Assembly (NCBI GenBank): GCA_948567375.1
Contig: OX419759.1
Coordinates: 8,462,744-8,526,743, forward strand
Direction of reading: 5' to 3'
DNA length: 64,000 nucleotides
Origin: Lunularia cruciata
Lineage: Eukaryota > Streptophyta > Marchantiopsida > Lunulariales > Lunulariaceae
Of this stretch, positions 46,334 to 57,737 are shown piece by piece (position 1 is the first letter of the stretch; the number at the start of each line of letters is the position of its first letter). The notes beneath the pieces are model-generated. The model did no database searches, was not told the DNA's origin, and saw only the letters and a program-made list of their open reading frames with translations. The translations under genes and the position numbers were made by a program.

Positions 46334-49320
46334 TACGGCCCCATTGTCCCATAGAATATTGTGAAGTTGGGGTTTTCTTGTTGTGTAGTGGTTTGTTTTG
46401 TTATGCAAGCCTTTTGTAAGCCCTATGGAATGGAGACAAAATGGATATGACTACAAAATGAGTCTAGTTCCACTCTTGTCAAGCTTCCATGGGGGCCCAT
46501 TTTGTTTTAGTACCCCACACGTCCATATTTTTGGGTTACCTACTAATCAATGATTCCTACAAATTGCCTTGTTTGGACTATTTACATACAGAAAAAAATA
46601 CAAAAAGCAATGAAAACCGATCCTTATAACAAAGTGGATTGTGACATGCATCTAATGGTCTATAAAGAAAGTTTTGCCAAGAAGAAGAAAAGATATGGTT
46701 GCATTGTAGATCTTATTATTATGTGAAGATCATATTAGTGAAAGGAGTATAATGTACAAAGGGTAAATATCTATAGATCTATCAAATTTCCACAAAATAG
46801 AATAATATTGCATGGTACTTAGTACTCAATTTGGAGGGAATTTTATGTTCAATAAATTCTTGGACATCCAACTAGTATTGTATTGCTAGCACACACAAAA
46901 AACTAAGTTGATACTAAAAATGGATAATATCTTTATTTCACAATTATATAAATTGTTGTTTGAGATGTAGGATTTGTTTCTTGGAGGAAGGATATGGACA
47001 TTCCCTATGTGGAGTGGACTTGCTTCATTTTATTCATTCATTGAATTAAAATTTATAAATGATTTTTTCTCAACTATAGGATGATAACTTAAATTGGAAT
47101 TGTATTTCTTTTCTTATTTTTTATTCTCTTTTAATACTTCTTATACAAAGTTGATGTTTTGTATAGTGATTGTCTAGTGATTCTATTATATTGTATAGGT
47201 GTTCATACTTCAGATTACAAGTCAAGATTTGATTGATCCAGATTATATTAAGAATTATAAATGTGTTTTGAATGTGGAATAACTTTTATTGATGTTGAAT
47301 TTTCAATGAGAAAATTAAACCCAAATGTTATTAAAAAAATGTGCATAATGATTCTTAGAGTACCTTGACACATCTAATATTATATACCAACTTAGTAGTA
47401 GTTTAATATAGTTCTTTAGAAATATGTTTCTAAATATTTTATAATATAAATACCAAATCTAATAAGTTGAAGTGTATATATAAGCATAATATATCCATTC
47501 ATTCTAACTTGAAATATGGATATTAAAAAAATAATTTTATAGTATATTTATCATATTAGAGAGTAAACTGATAAAAGTCTTTAAATTTTTTTTATCTTTC
47601 AGTATTATTCCCAGCTATATATTGCCAATTTCAATATCAAAACTTTTCCTAAACGGAATAGATTAGAATGTGATTAGATTCATGAGATTAGAATGAGACT
47701 ATTTAGTTTTCTTTTTGTTAGATCATATATGTATAAAATTGCAAAGAACTAGGAGATTAGTGATATTATATTAAGATAATGAGAGTTGAGTCAAGTAGAC
47801 ATAAGCAAAATTATAATTCCCAAAATTAAGGAAATCAAGATGAGGCAAATGTTAAGCCACCAATTTTCATTAATATGTACTTATATTAATCTTATCTATA
47901 TGTTGCATACTTAGTCTTATTTTCCCATTGCAAAATAATAATAAGCACCAAGTTTTTACGATAAATTAGGATATGCTCATGACAATGCTCATTAGAATGA
48001 TCAGGTTATGATTCATTTATATGTAAGATGATAAACTGAGTACTCTAATTTGATCAAACCTCTCTACATGAAAATACATCTAAATATAATTCTTGCTTTG
48101 TTAGCATAGGTTTATATTAAAATGAAAACTTAATCACACTGTATTTTAGAGTTACAATTTTTTTACTAAAGTTCTGTTAAGTATCTCTAAAAATTAGTAG
48201 AAAAATAAAGATAATATTTAGAACTTTACTTCTATCTGAAAACCTAATTTTTATATTAGTAATTTTAATTGATGCATATTAAAAAAATTTGGATAAATAT
48301 TAAAACATTTGGAATGTTTAATATATTTAGTTATCATATGTGGAGATAAACTTATTTTCTTTTTCAAATAATTCTCAATGATGTAGGGTAATAAAAATAT
48401 TTAACAATTATACCTTGATCAAAAGGGTTGATCAATTTTTTTTATTAATATTACATATTCTGAATTCCATATATAATGGATGAAACTTTTATTTGGATTG
48501 AGATGATCAAGAGTAAGTACCAGAGATTCATAAACTACATCAATGATCTGAAACCACATATATATTAAAGGGCGGTATTCCAAGTCCTACAGTTATATAT
48601 AATAATTTTATAGTTCTTTGCAATAATAACTTAAAATACTAAAACTATGTAACTCATAATCTAAACAAATTTAACATTGAATTTTATTGAAAATATTGAA
48701 CAAATAAATATTCATTCTCATATATTATACCATGGAATAAAATGCAGTTATTATCAAAATTATTTTTTCAATATAATATTTTTATGTCCATATAATATTC
48801 ACAAGTGAAAATTGAGATTGCACATCTTGATATACCATCTAATATCTGATCATATGTATTTATTTGAATTAATTGTTAATAAGAGTCTAGGTATTAAGCA
48901 CCAAGAATCTTTAACTAAAGTTAACCTAGTAAGATGTAAAACTATGAAAATTAAAGAATATACAAAATCCTAAAATATTCATAGACTTTAAAACTCCTTA
49001 TAGTAATTATATCCATATCATTAGTATTATCTATCAGAATAAAAATAAGATAAAAGATATCAATAGATACTGAAATAAAGTCTGTATCTTCCTAATATGG
49101 ACTTACCCGTTCTGCACTTTCTAGTATCTTAAATAGAAATTCTTTATTATAACCTCCCATCACTGAATTGTACATACTTTCAATTTAATTTCATTACCAG
49201 ATTAAATGTGACTGAATGAAGTAGTTAAGAAGATATATGACTTTCATTTTAATACGTTTAGAAATACTTCTCTAATGACGAAAAAAATAATTTTCCAGGA
49301 GGTTTTTTGGATAGTCCCAA
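46334..49320. other. AT-rich intergenic DNA
   Basis: No coding, element ends or RNA genes recognised. Only short chance frames. Confidence 0.6.
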
Positions 49321-49508
49321 GGTAAAGAGACACTACACCTCATGTAGTGCATTGGCACCTAACTAAGTGTAATTCGAGCGAAATCATGATGCAGAAGTTG
49401 CGGGTCCCTTCTCTTCTACCGATGTGAAATTAATCTTTGGGAGTGGCTGATAAAGGTGGTCTTGTCAGCGTGTTAGCGTGACTCTGTACAACTGACGTAC
49501 AAAATGGA

Positions 49509-49520
49509 GGACACGTGTCC
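49509..49520. promoter_or_regulatory. Palindromic G-box GGACACGTGTCC
   Basis: A perfect 12-bp palindrome around CACGTG, the ACGT core bound by plant bZIP and bHLH factors, in the first GC-richer stretch after 3 kb of AT-rich DNA. A possible promoter element for the exon-like ORF at 50236; no direct evidence of use. Confidence 0.35.
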
Positions 49521-49585
49521 GCCACCTCTTCGTTAATGGCGCCGCAAGTGTTTGACTAGAGTAAGCGGCTTCACGTATCTGATGA

Positions 49586-49834
49586 CATGGAGCGAGATGG
49601 ACTTGATGGAAATGAGCTGTGAGGACCAGCTCAACTGGAGATCAGATGTTATTGAATAGATTAGCAAGTTTGTTGATAAGTGCCTATCCACTGTACATGG
49701 AAGTAGACTGGCATGGAAGCGAAATGGACTGGACCGAGATGAGTTGTGCGGACCAGCTCAAATGGAGGATCACATGTTACTGAATGGATTACCAAGTTTT
49801 CTGATGAGTGCCTATCCACACTACTTGGAAGTAG
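49586..49834. repeat. 126-bp tandem duplication
   Basis: Two diverged head-to-tail units (49586-49711 and 49712-49834) share CATGGA-GCGA, GGACCAGCTCAA, GTGCCTATCCAC and GGAAGTAGA. They lie upstream of the ORF at 50236. Confidence 0.8.
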
Positions 49835-50235
49835 AGTGGCAGTTACGATAGAATTTGTGTAGACTAGATAACCGGTTCTGTTTACAGTTGTTGGGCAGTC
49901 GTCAGTCTAAATCGTAAGAGAGCGTGGTGTGTGCCGGGGCTTAACTACGGATAAAATCACCCATTGTGTTATGAAAAAAATTAACCACCAAAGGCTGGAT
50001 TAGCGGTAAGACGAACGCGTGGTTAGTCAATGTCACCGTCGTTTGACTAGCCGCTGCAGTTTTTCTTTCTCATCCGTACTGCAGTGGTGAACGAGTCAAG
50101 TTCACGAACGCTTGTCCTGTTTATTAACAACACGGAGACAGACAGAACGCAAGAATCGGATTTCTCCTGTTTTCTGGGCCTAAAAGAAGGTCAGCGAACT
50201 CTCTAGTTTAGTAGGAGTCGTAGCAGCGAAAAGAG

Positions 50236-50316
50236 ATGTCCAGATTTTCATCAAGTATGTCAAAGGATGCAAAACTGCTTTTGCATCGTGATCGAAAGTT
50301 GGATTATGCATTATGG
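50236..50316 (+). CDS. Possible first exon of an unrecognised gene
   Basis: ATG at 50236 opens a 27-codon stretch (MSRFSSSMSKDAKLLLHRDR...) that meets a plausible splice donor, G|GTAAGA, at 50316 in phase 0. Upstream is GC-richer DNA with a G-box palindrome. The unspliced frame runs to 50451 (71 codons). No second exon is obvious nearby and a TIR element begins at 50532, so this may be a truncated gene or chance. Product unknown. Confidence 0.25.
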
Positions 50317-50717
50317 GTAAGAAAGAAGGCGACCGCACTTGTTGCATCATGTTGCTGCAGGTCTTGCCCGTTTCTTTTCATAGATTTCTACACAGAGGCC
50401 TTGTTGTGTATTGACTTGCACGGTGAGCATCTTTCGACTCATTTGAAGTAGTAATTGCTGAGGTTTCGGGCTACGTGTCTCAATTTCAAGCTACAATTGT
50501 CGGTAATTATGAATTCCCATGTCTATAATCTCTGGGAAATTTTCTAAACTATCACATTTAAAAAGTTCTTCTCCAAAATACCCCATTTTCATTTGAAATG
50601 TTCACTCCCACACTTTGTTCCTTTCTCTTCACTTGTCCCTCTCGGAAAGAGGAATTTCGCCCTTCACCCTGTTCTACGTGTAATGGCCCTTCACCTTGTA
50701 ATTTCGCTCTTCACCCT

Positions 50718-50785
50718 GTTCTACGTGGTCGCCTTTCACCCTTCACCCTGTAATGTGTGAAGGGTGAAAGGCGACCACGTAGAAC
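50718..50785. repeat. Perfect 28-bp inverted repeat, 12-base loop
   Basis: Arms 50718-50745 (from GTTCTACGTGGTCGCC) and 50758-50785 pair without mismatch around CCCTGTAATGTG. Transcribed, it would fold into a strong hairpin and could feed small-RNA production. The left side repeats shorter versions of the CTTCACCCTGT motif from 50660. Confidence 0.9.
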
Positions 50786-50870
50786 ACATGAATGATGGAA
50801 AGACCCCATCAAGTGAAGGGGAAAGAAAAGAGGTAAAATGAGGCTAGACCCAATAATATCGATCTAAGAT
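50771..50870 (+). repeat. Dispersed GACC(R)CGTAG box, copy R1
   Basis: GCGACCACGTAGAACA, then GATGGAAAGACCCCATCAAG, then GGTAAAATGAGGCTAGACCC-AATA. The same ordered blocks recur at 51368 and 63461. It lies inside the TIR element, its first bases forming the right arm of the hairpin. Confidence 0.7.
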
Positions 50871-51367
50871 CAGTTTGAAAAATCTGTCTCTATCACCTAA
50901 GATATCCAAGTTATACAAATTGTAAGATATTCCAAAATGCAAATAAATTTAGATCATTGTATCTCACCGCATGTGAAAATCGTGCATGAGGTCAAAATGC
51001 TCCGCCAGGTTAAGCTTGACACTCCGTTTACTCCGTTTGTCAATGTGGGGAAAATCTTTGTAGCGCTGGTGCGTGAGTTGAAGTTGTGAAACGAGGAGAG
51101 GATGCCGGCAATAACTTTGGTTGCATGGGGCATTTTGGAGAATATTACTTTTTTAAGTAGGGTATTTTGGAAAATTCCCTATAATCTTTTCTGTGTTTAA
51201 TCCGTTTGGAAAGGTTTGCCGTAGAGGTAGAAACCCTGTCTTCGTCCTGAATTGCATAAGTAAGCTCGCAAAATTTGGTGGTTAGCTTCTATTATCTCCC
51301 TCATATTTGGAAATATTGGTCACATCCTACTTCAGTCTAACCTAAAGCTTGCTTTATATAGAGAGAG

Positions 51368-51475
51368 GCGACCGCGTAGGAAAAAGTAACGATGGGAAGA
51401 CCCCATCAAGCCGTACAAGGGAGAGACAAAAAAAGTAACATGGGTTAAGCCCCAATAGAGTCTATATGAGAAATC
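51368..51475 (+). repeat. Dispersed GACC(R)CGTAG box, copy R2
   Basis: GCGACCGCGTAGGAAAAA, GATGGGAAGACCCCATCAAG, GTAACATGGGTTAAGCCCC. Similarity with R1 continues into AAATCTG and CACCTAA. It is outside the TIR element, about 180 bases to its right. Confidence 0.75.
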
Positions 51476-51639
51476 TGCCTTACCGCACCTAACTTTGCTT
51501 TATACATGAAGTTAGATAATAGAAATTTGGAGACACTCTTCCTTAGAAGAGGTGAGGTCAGTGAATGGCTTCTCAAATCCATGTTTAAAGGACGGATCCA
51601 CAAACGAAGATGGTCTTACAGTTAATCTGTTAAGCTCCT

Positions 51640-54600
51640 AATCTAAGTATCTTTGTGTGGGATTTTAACTTACTTAAGGTTGAGTTTACAACGAAAACAC
51701 ATATCCAAACGTGGTATTGTGAAGAAATGTGTGACAAAATAGCAGAATTTCATAAGCTGGTAAGAGTCATGATTGAAATTTTGTTGTATAAAAGCTCAAC
51801 AACCTTCATTACATTGATTGATGACGAATTGATGAAAAACATACTTTTGACAAATTGTTGATCTTAGAGATAAATATATCAAAGTTTGAAGGGAAATGAG
51901 CAAACGAAGCATAGCCTTTCTTGTGCTTAATGTATTGTAAAATGATAAAGTCCTTTGTATAATCAGACTCTAGAAAATGGGATGAGGTACGAAATATACG
52001 ATAAGATCTATATGCTTTGGAGATGAGACATAGAGCAAAAAGAGAACTAATTCTCCAATTTCTGTTCTGACTATGAATAAGATTGAGAAAAAACCCAAGA
52101 GGAAATTATTTTTGAATCATGGGAAGAAAAAACCAAAGATCTACAAGTCCAAACGCACTTCCAGAGCTTGTAGGAAAAAGAGACACTAGAAGGGACATCC
52201 AAAATGTTTTATGCCAAATTGCAATAGTGCAAGTGTTGTTGGTCCTGTGTCATCTGCTCAAAAAGCTGGTCATACATCACAAGTAATCATTACATTGCTG
52301 ACTCAAACAATGGAGTATATTTGTATTGATTGTGCTACCAATATTCACATCTAAAGAGATAGAAACAACATTCTCAACTTTGAAAAGAATGTATCTATTC
52401 AACTCCAAAGCTATGATGGAAATATAAGTAGATAATGACATTCAAGTGATATATATAGAATCTCAAAAGAGAATGCATTCCTCTAGTCATCAAGTACATG
52501 TATTGAGTTCTTGGAGAATGTGATATCATTTTTCTACAACAATTTTGCAAGAATTGCTACAAGTTCAACTTGGATAGAACCACTCTTAAATTGATTCTTC
52601 CATATGCAGATGTACTCACATGCAGCAAAATCATTTGTAAACTTACTTTATGCTTTGTGAGATTGAATAAATTATAACCATAGCAAGTACACACAGTTTT
52701 AGTCATACACTCATAAAATGGCATCAATCATCATATTGTTGTGTACACTAATGCATGAAGCATTAGTGTACACAACAATATGTATGATACACTTCAAAAA
52801 ATGTTTAGGTCTTGTTTATGGATTGAACATCAAAAAAAAGAAAGAGAAAGAGAAGATGCTCACTTATGTGTCTTGTATTGTTGGTAAGATACATAGACTA
52901 AATTCTGTAGACAAACATGAGCATGTAGATTGCATTGTAGATGTATTGGTATTGGACCTTGTATACCTTGATATGGCTAGTTTGGGTGGCACCAAATGGT
53001 TAGTTGTGTGGATTGATAAGCACTTTGGTTATACTAGTCTAGTTTTCTTGCAAACCAAAGACTACTTTCAAATTTCATACAAAACTTAGGAAGTTGAGGT
53101 GCATAGATCAAGTGGAAGAGAGGTTAAAAAATTTCCTTACATATCAAGGAACAAATGTTGTCTCTCTTGATGTTGATCCAAATTACATTTGCTAGATCTT
53201 TATCAAGAGATGGAAAATAGAGGGTTAGTTCAATGATGTTGTAAGATTTCAATTTAAAAACTCAAGGATAAGACATCAATCAGAGGGTGAGAGCCACACA
53301 TCCATGTAGGAGTAGAGTATGAAGAACTCAATATGGATTCAAATTTAATAATAACATATATGGAAAGAAACATTGTTCAACAAAGGCAAGTGAAAGAGCT
53401 CTCTCAAGAAACAAATTTCAACACCTCAATACAATTGTTGTTGATTTGGCAAACATCATAGAAGGTAGAAGAAAATTTTATATGCTATGGGAAGGAGATG
53501 ATGAGTTTATGCAAGAAGATTTTGATCTTACAATTGAGATTATAGATGCTATTCATGCTAACTAACATACACATGTTGAATTTGATTTGAAAATCATTAC
53601 AACAAGCTATGAGCTCATCCTTTAGCAAAGAATGGAAGCTTGCCATGGAAGAGGAGCTTAGTTCCCTAAAAGAAATTGGTATATGGGAACTTGGAGATTT
53701 TATTCAAGGATCAAAGAGCCATTGATTGATTGCAAATGGTAAAAGCTTGCTAGTAATAGATCTATTGATCAATTCGAGGTACACTTAATGGCAAAAGGTT
53801 ATTTTCAGGTGGAATGTATTGATTATCACAAAAAATTGTACTTGTGGCTTGTTTTGTAGCAATTTTTATATTTTTTGTAATTTTTGTTGCACTTGAATGG
53901 ATTGCACTACAAATTTATATTGTTTCAACTTATTTGAACGGTGAACTAAAGGAGGAGAACATTTACATGAAGGTTCTCAAGGATTTGGATATTCCATCTG
54001 AATACAAGGCCAAGGTGTTGTGGCTTTTGAAGATTCTACATGGTTTGAAACAAGCCAATAGAAGATGAGATGAATATTTAGATGCTTCTTGTCTAGATCT
54101 TGGCTAAGACTTTTCTCAATTTGATCCTTAATACCCATTGATAACTTAATACTAGCACTCATCATTGTATATGTTGATTTATGATAATTTAGGTAAATTT
54201 TTTGATATTCTTATAATATACAAGGAGGAGTTGCAAAAATATTACAAGATGAAGGACCGTAGTGAACTCAAGCTTAACCTTTCTACAAGCTAGAGAAGTT
54301 GGTATTATATTGTTAACTCAAATGAAAAATATTTCACAAAGGATAAAGGAATTTGAGATAGAGAAGGTAAACTAAATTTCAACATCAAAAGAGTAAAGGT
54401 TATCTTGATGAGAAACCATGTGAAAAACCGTTGGATGCAAATGAATTTAAAAGATATATCAAGAAGTTATGTGGATCTTTATTGTACTTTGCAAATAATA
54501 CAAAATGTGATATTGTATTTGCTTGCCAACACTTTACTCAATATATAGTGTATCCATATAGTTCTTATTGGCAAAGAATCAAGCAAGCATTTTGTTACTT

Positions 54601-54711
54601 GTGTTGAACATAAGATTTGGTGTTGAATGATGGCAAAAAGGATGCAAGTTTGGATCTTGTGGGTTATACCAATATAGATGGGAGCTCAATTGGTTATTTT
54701 GCATTCATAAC
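51640..54711 (+). pseudogene. Decayed Ty1/copia retrotransposon, main part
   Basis: Plus-strand order gag, protease, integrase, RT, RNase H, i.e. copia order. Gag-like 51655-51861 is followed by a broken knuckle (CRKKRH*KGHPKC, about 52165). A protease-like CIDCATNIHI is near 52330. The integrase zinc/core start is at 52860-53090, with CIVGKIHRL, LVYLDMASLGGTKW and WIDKHFGYTSLVFLQTKD. RT has WKLAMEEELSSLKEIGIWEL (about 53635) and, at 53844-54068, YLNGELKEENIYMKVLKDL and LLKILHGLKQANRR. RNase H starts near 54650 (DLVGYTNIDGSSIGYF). Many stops. Its own LTRs were not identified. A family C solo LTR interrupts RNase H. Confidence 0.85.
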
Positions 54712-55292
54712 TATTATTCTCCAAGGACAAGAGAAACCTCAAGAGAAACAATAGGTTTAATTCTTCAATACTCAGATATCTCAAAGGAGCATCTTGTCTT
54801 TATTATATAGCAAAGATTATATCCTCAAAGTGAAGTACACCCTTAGATTAGATACATGGATTGGTTACATATCAAACAAGCTACACCCTTAGATTAACTG
54901 CATAGACAAGGATTGTTGACATATCAATCCTTGTCCTATTTGATTGGCCAAACAAGTTTGACCAAAAGAATATTTGGGGAATATTCCTATAAGAATCTCA
55001 AAACAACATGTGCAAGGTACTGTTGGAAAGATATTGATGAGAAAATCAAGGGGGAATAAAACACTTTTTCATCCAAGAGGGAGATTCTATTATCTGAGGT
55101 CTTATTCTTTCTTTTAGACCTCTAAAATTGACTCAAAATATTTGGGGTGTTTTTGGTGTTTGCTTTAGTAGTGAAAGTACTTTTTTGGTGACACCTCTAT
55201 CTGATTTTATTTAGATAATATATATATTATCCCTAAAGATATTACAAGTCAATTTTCCACTCTAGATAATTTATCTAGCTAATAGTATTACA
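54712..55292. repeat. C3: family C solo LTR inside the copia relic
   Basis: 581 bp, TATTATTCTCCAAGGACAAG to AGTATTACA, matching C2 and C1. Flanks ATAAC (54707-54711) and ATAAT (55293-55297) fit a target duplication with one change. Copia RNase H text breaks at the left edge and resumes at the right edge. Unlike C2, it has only one copy of the 156-bp internal unit. Confidence 0.85.
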
Positions 55293-55560
55293 ATAATAGA
55301 TGGCACGATTGTTACTTGGTAAAATGAAAACTAACTAGAAGCAAAGCGGAGCATGCTGTTGTAATTATTGTTATAAAGGAAGCTCTATGCCTACAAAAGG
55401 CATTGAAAGTATACCAAATAGAGCAACCAAATGTATTCTTATCCATGAAGAACCCATTGTGAATTAAGAGCGCTAAAAATGCTATGTATTGTAGTCATAC
55501 TAAACTCTACAACATTCAACATCATTCATTTCATCATGTCTTGTATAGAGATCTTGAACC
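55293..55560 (+). pseudogene. Copia RNase H end, right of the C3 insertion
   Basis: Reads GTIVTW, then LEAKR, then VIKEALCLQKALKV, NVFLSMKNPL, AKNAMYCSHTKLYNIQHH: the expected end of copia RNase H (TW...L-S-S-T-E-A-E, cue for D/N-x2-SA...H-x-RTKHI-D-x-x-HH) with stops. This confirms that C3 interrupts one copia element. Confidence 0.75.
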
Positions 55561-56300
55561 AATCTTGAGTTCTATATGAGTCTGAGTATCTATGAGTATG
55601 AGTTCATGAGCATGTCATCATGACAAATGACGATTAAGTGCCAAACCTCAACTAATATGCAAGCTCTTCGTATCAAATGAAAAGATACCAATTTTGGCTA
55701 AAGTAAGCATCGAGACGAACACCATGAGAACCTAAGCCTTTGTGTATGGACATAAGCCCCATAGGAAGCAATGCCATGGCGATGAACCAATGTCTCTCAA
55801 ATTTGACATGCACGCTAGATGGTCGAGCTCCATCCAAATTTGGCACCCCTCGTAACCTGTGCAACCGGAACAATCATCCATACACCAAGTCTACTTGGTT
55901 AATGTGTTAATGTGTTACCATCCCTTGAGTTGAGATATTATGCTAATAAGTACATAACAGTATAAAAATATACAAAACCACTTGCTAAAGGTAAGTTCAT
56001 TACTTCTAGAAAAATGTTACTGCTTGTCCCTAGAGATACTGTTGTCTCCCTTGTTGTGGAAGAGTGTTAAACCTATAATCTAAGTACCCATCCTTCGTTT
56101 CTTCTACGCGGTCGCCGTCCCCCATCCTGTATTACGTAGGACGTCAACTTAGTTACATCTTTGTAACAGTGCTTGAGTTCTCTCTCCATATTCAGCGTAT
56201 AAGAACATTGTCGGAAGGATCAGGCTAGGGATATGTCTACAATCTACTGGTAAGCGAGCTTTTTCTTCGTGAATCTCGGGAACTTTGAAGGTATTTCTGC
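55561..56300. other. Unassigned sequence with a possible retroelement scrap
   Basis: A 66-codon minus-strand frame (55673-55873) contains GVPNLDGARPSSVHVKFERH, which looks protein-like but which I cannot place. 56096-56145 carries CTTCTACGCGGTCGCC, a reversed relative of the dispersed box. No complete gene is seen. Confidence 0.4.
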
Positions 56301-56303
56301 ATA

Positions 56304-56379
56304 ACAATATTGTTTTTTATATATTCATGATGAGGCATAACATGCCTCATCACGAATATAATATAAAACAATATTTTGT
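56304..56379. repeat. AT-rich foldback, arms ~34 bp, 5-base loop
   Basis: Arms end in ATGAGGCA (to 56337) and start with TGCCTCAT (56343). They pair over about 34 bases, including CAATATTGTTTT and TATATTC, with a few mismatches. Possibly a short foldback element or a small-RNA hairpin. Confidence 0.8.
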
Positions 56380-56657
56380 AGTTGATCTAGTTGTTCCATT
56401 TTCACAACATTGTCCTCACAAAACCGTTTAGTGTAAGTGAGGTTAACGAACTTTGCCACTAGGTCAATCAGGTCTTGACAGTTTACTTCGCTCTTGCTTC
56501 TGACAGTCCCAGTGGAAGACAGGAGTGATCAGTGTAGATAAGGATATGATCCTATCGGGCGATGGATTCAGTTTATCAGTTCAGTCGCCACTCTGCTCCA
56601 TGCACCTCGTCAAAGTAACTTGTCAACTCTCACTTCTGATCAATTTTTTTACATATC

Positions 56658-56838
56658 TTCTTAACGGAATATCAAGAGAACAAACAACTTAATGTTGAAC
56701 TTAAATGTGTTCAACATAAGGGTGTTTGTTCCATTAACATTGAGTTAGAAGATATGCAAGACATTGATTAGAAGTGCGTTGGAATGCGTTATTAAGTTTC
56801 AGCATTAAGGTGTTTGTTCTCTTGGTATTCTCGGAAGA
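56658..56838. repeat. Inverted repeats next to the minisatellite
   Basis: GAACAAACAACTTAATGTTGAAC (56679-56701, shown by its first 20 bases GAACAAACAACTTAATGTTG) is repeated inverted at about 56707-56729 and, with its CAAGA flank, again inverted at about 56797-56838. The left unit also contains TTCTTAACGGAATA, the complement of the minisatellite core. Confidence 0.7.
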
Positions 56839-57125
56839 AGTTTTGTAAGAAATTGATCTGCAGTGCATCGAACGCGTTCGCACACATGGTATTCCGTTAA
56901 GAAGATATGTTAGAAATTGATCAGAAGTGCATCGAACACATGGTATTCCGCTAAGAAGATATTTAAGAAATTCATAAGAATGCATCGAACACGTGGTATT
57001 CCGTTAAGAAGATGTATAAGAAATTGACCAGAAATGTATCGAACGCGTTCGCACACATGGTACTTCGTGAAAAGAATATGTAAGAAATTGATCAGAAGTG
57101 CGTCAAACGCGTTCTCGCACACCGG
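56824..57125. repeat. Minisatellite, five units of 53-66 bp
   Basis: Units begin GGTATTCCGTTAAGAAG: 56824-56887, 56888-56941, 56942-56994, 56995-57058, 57059-57125. Each contains AAGAAATTGATCAGAAGTGC and ends near CATCGAAC. Long units carry an extra ~10 bases, GCGTTCGCAC, before CACAT; short units lack it. The minus strand reads as a repeated FLTYLLNGIPCVR-like frame, which is a consequence of the repeat and not a gene. Confidence 0.9.
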
Positions 57126-57737
57126 ATAATTTACCTTTCGCACCCTAAGCTTTACCTTCCGCACAATCACAATAAAAGTAGCAGCAACCATGACTGGCTA
57201 AAAGATTTAGTTTGAAGTTTTATGGGAAGGGACAACTTCTTCAAAAGAATCGGTGGGATGGACTGCCAACTCGGAAGAAAGATAATCTATATGTGAGAAG
57301 CATCAGTTGCAAAAACTGCAGCTAAATTCCAAATTAACATTGAGGAAGATCGGTAGCCTAAGTTGGCCAAAGCTTGACGTGGACCGACGTGGCAGCCAAT
57401 CAATCATCTAGTTGGCAACGAATGTGCTGGTTAAAAGTCGTAGTGTTTTTATATTGAATTGAATTACTACATAGTTCTCTAGATATGTGATTTACGGAAC
57501 CATTCAATCGCGTAACTGCACAGATGACGCAGTTCGGGGGCAGTTCCCATGATGACCTCCCCGGACGTTCGGGCGAACTTCGGAGGAGTTCGTTGAGGGA
57601 GTTCCCGGAAGTTCGTTGAATGCTTGGACAATTTCTGCTTGTGGAAGTCCGTGCAGTTCATAGGCTCAATAAACAGCGTTAAACAACGTCGTTCAGCTGG
57701 ATGAACACGTTCAGCCTTCACAGAAACTCAATTAGAT
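57126..57737. other. Intergenic DNA, GC-richer, no gene seen
   Basis: Contains an 80-codon minus-strand frame (57479-57721) without recognisable motifs. Confidence 0.5.

Larger units (their letters stand above)
50532..51179. mobile_element. Small TIR DNA element (MITE-like) with internal hairpin
   Basis: 648 bp with imperfect ~55-bp terminal inverted repeats (about 50534-50590 and 51126-51179), sharing GGGAA-TTTTC, TTAAAAA-GT and TTCTCCAAAAT-CCCCAT. Flanked by an 8-bp direct repeat TATAATCT (50524-50531 and 51180-51187), as for hAT or Mutator-type insertions. No transposase frame inside, so it would be non-autonomous. The long TIR and the GGGAAWTTTCC end lean toward a Mutator-like origin; the 8-bp duplication leans toward hAT. 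It contains a perfect 28-bp hairpin. Confidence 0.8.

Noticed and set aside
56824-57125. CRISPR array
   Set aside because: The spaced repeats are head-to-tail minisatellite units without unique spacers, in a plant-type genome.
56734-57191. Minus-strand ORFs with repeated YLLNGIPCVR-like segments
   Set aside because: They translate the minisatellite; repetition comes from the DNA repeat and the frames change between units.
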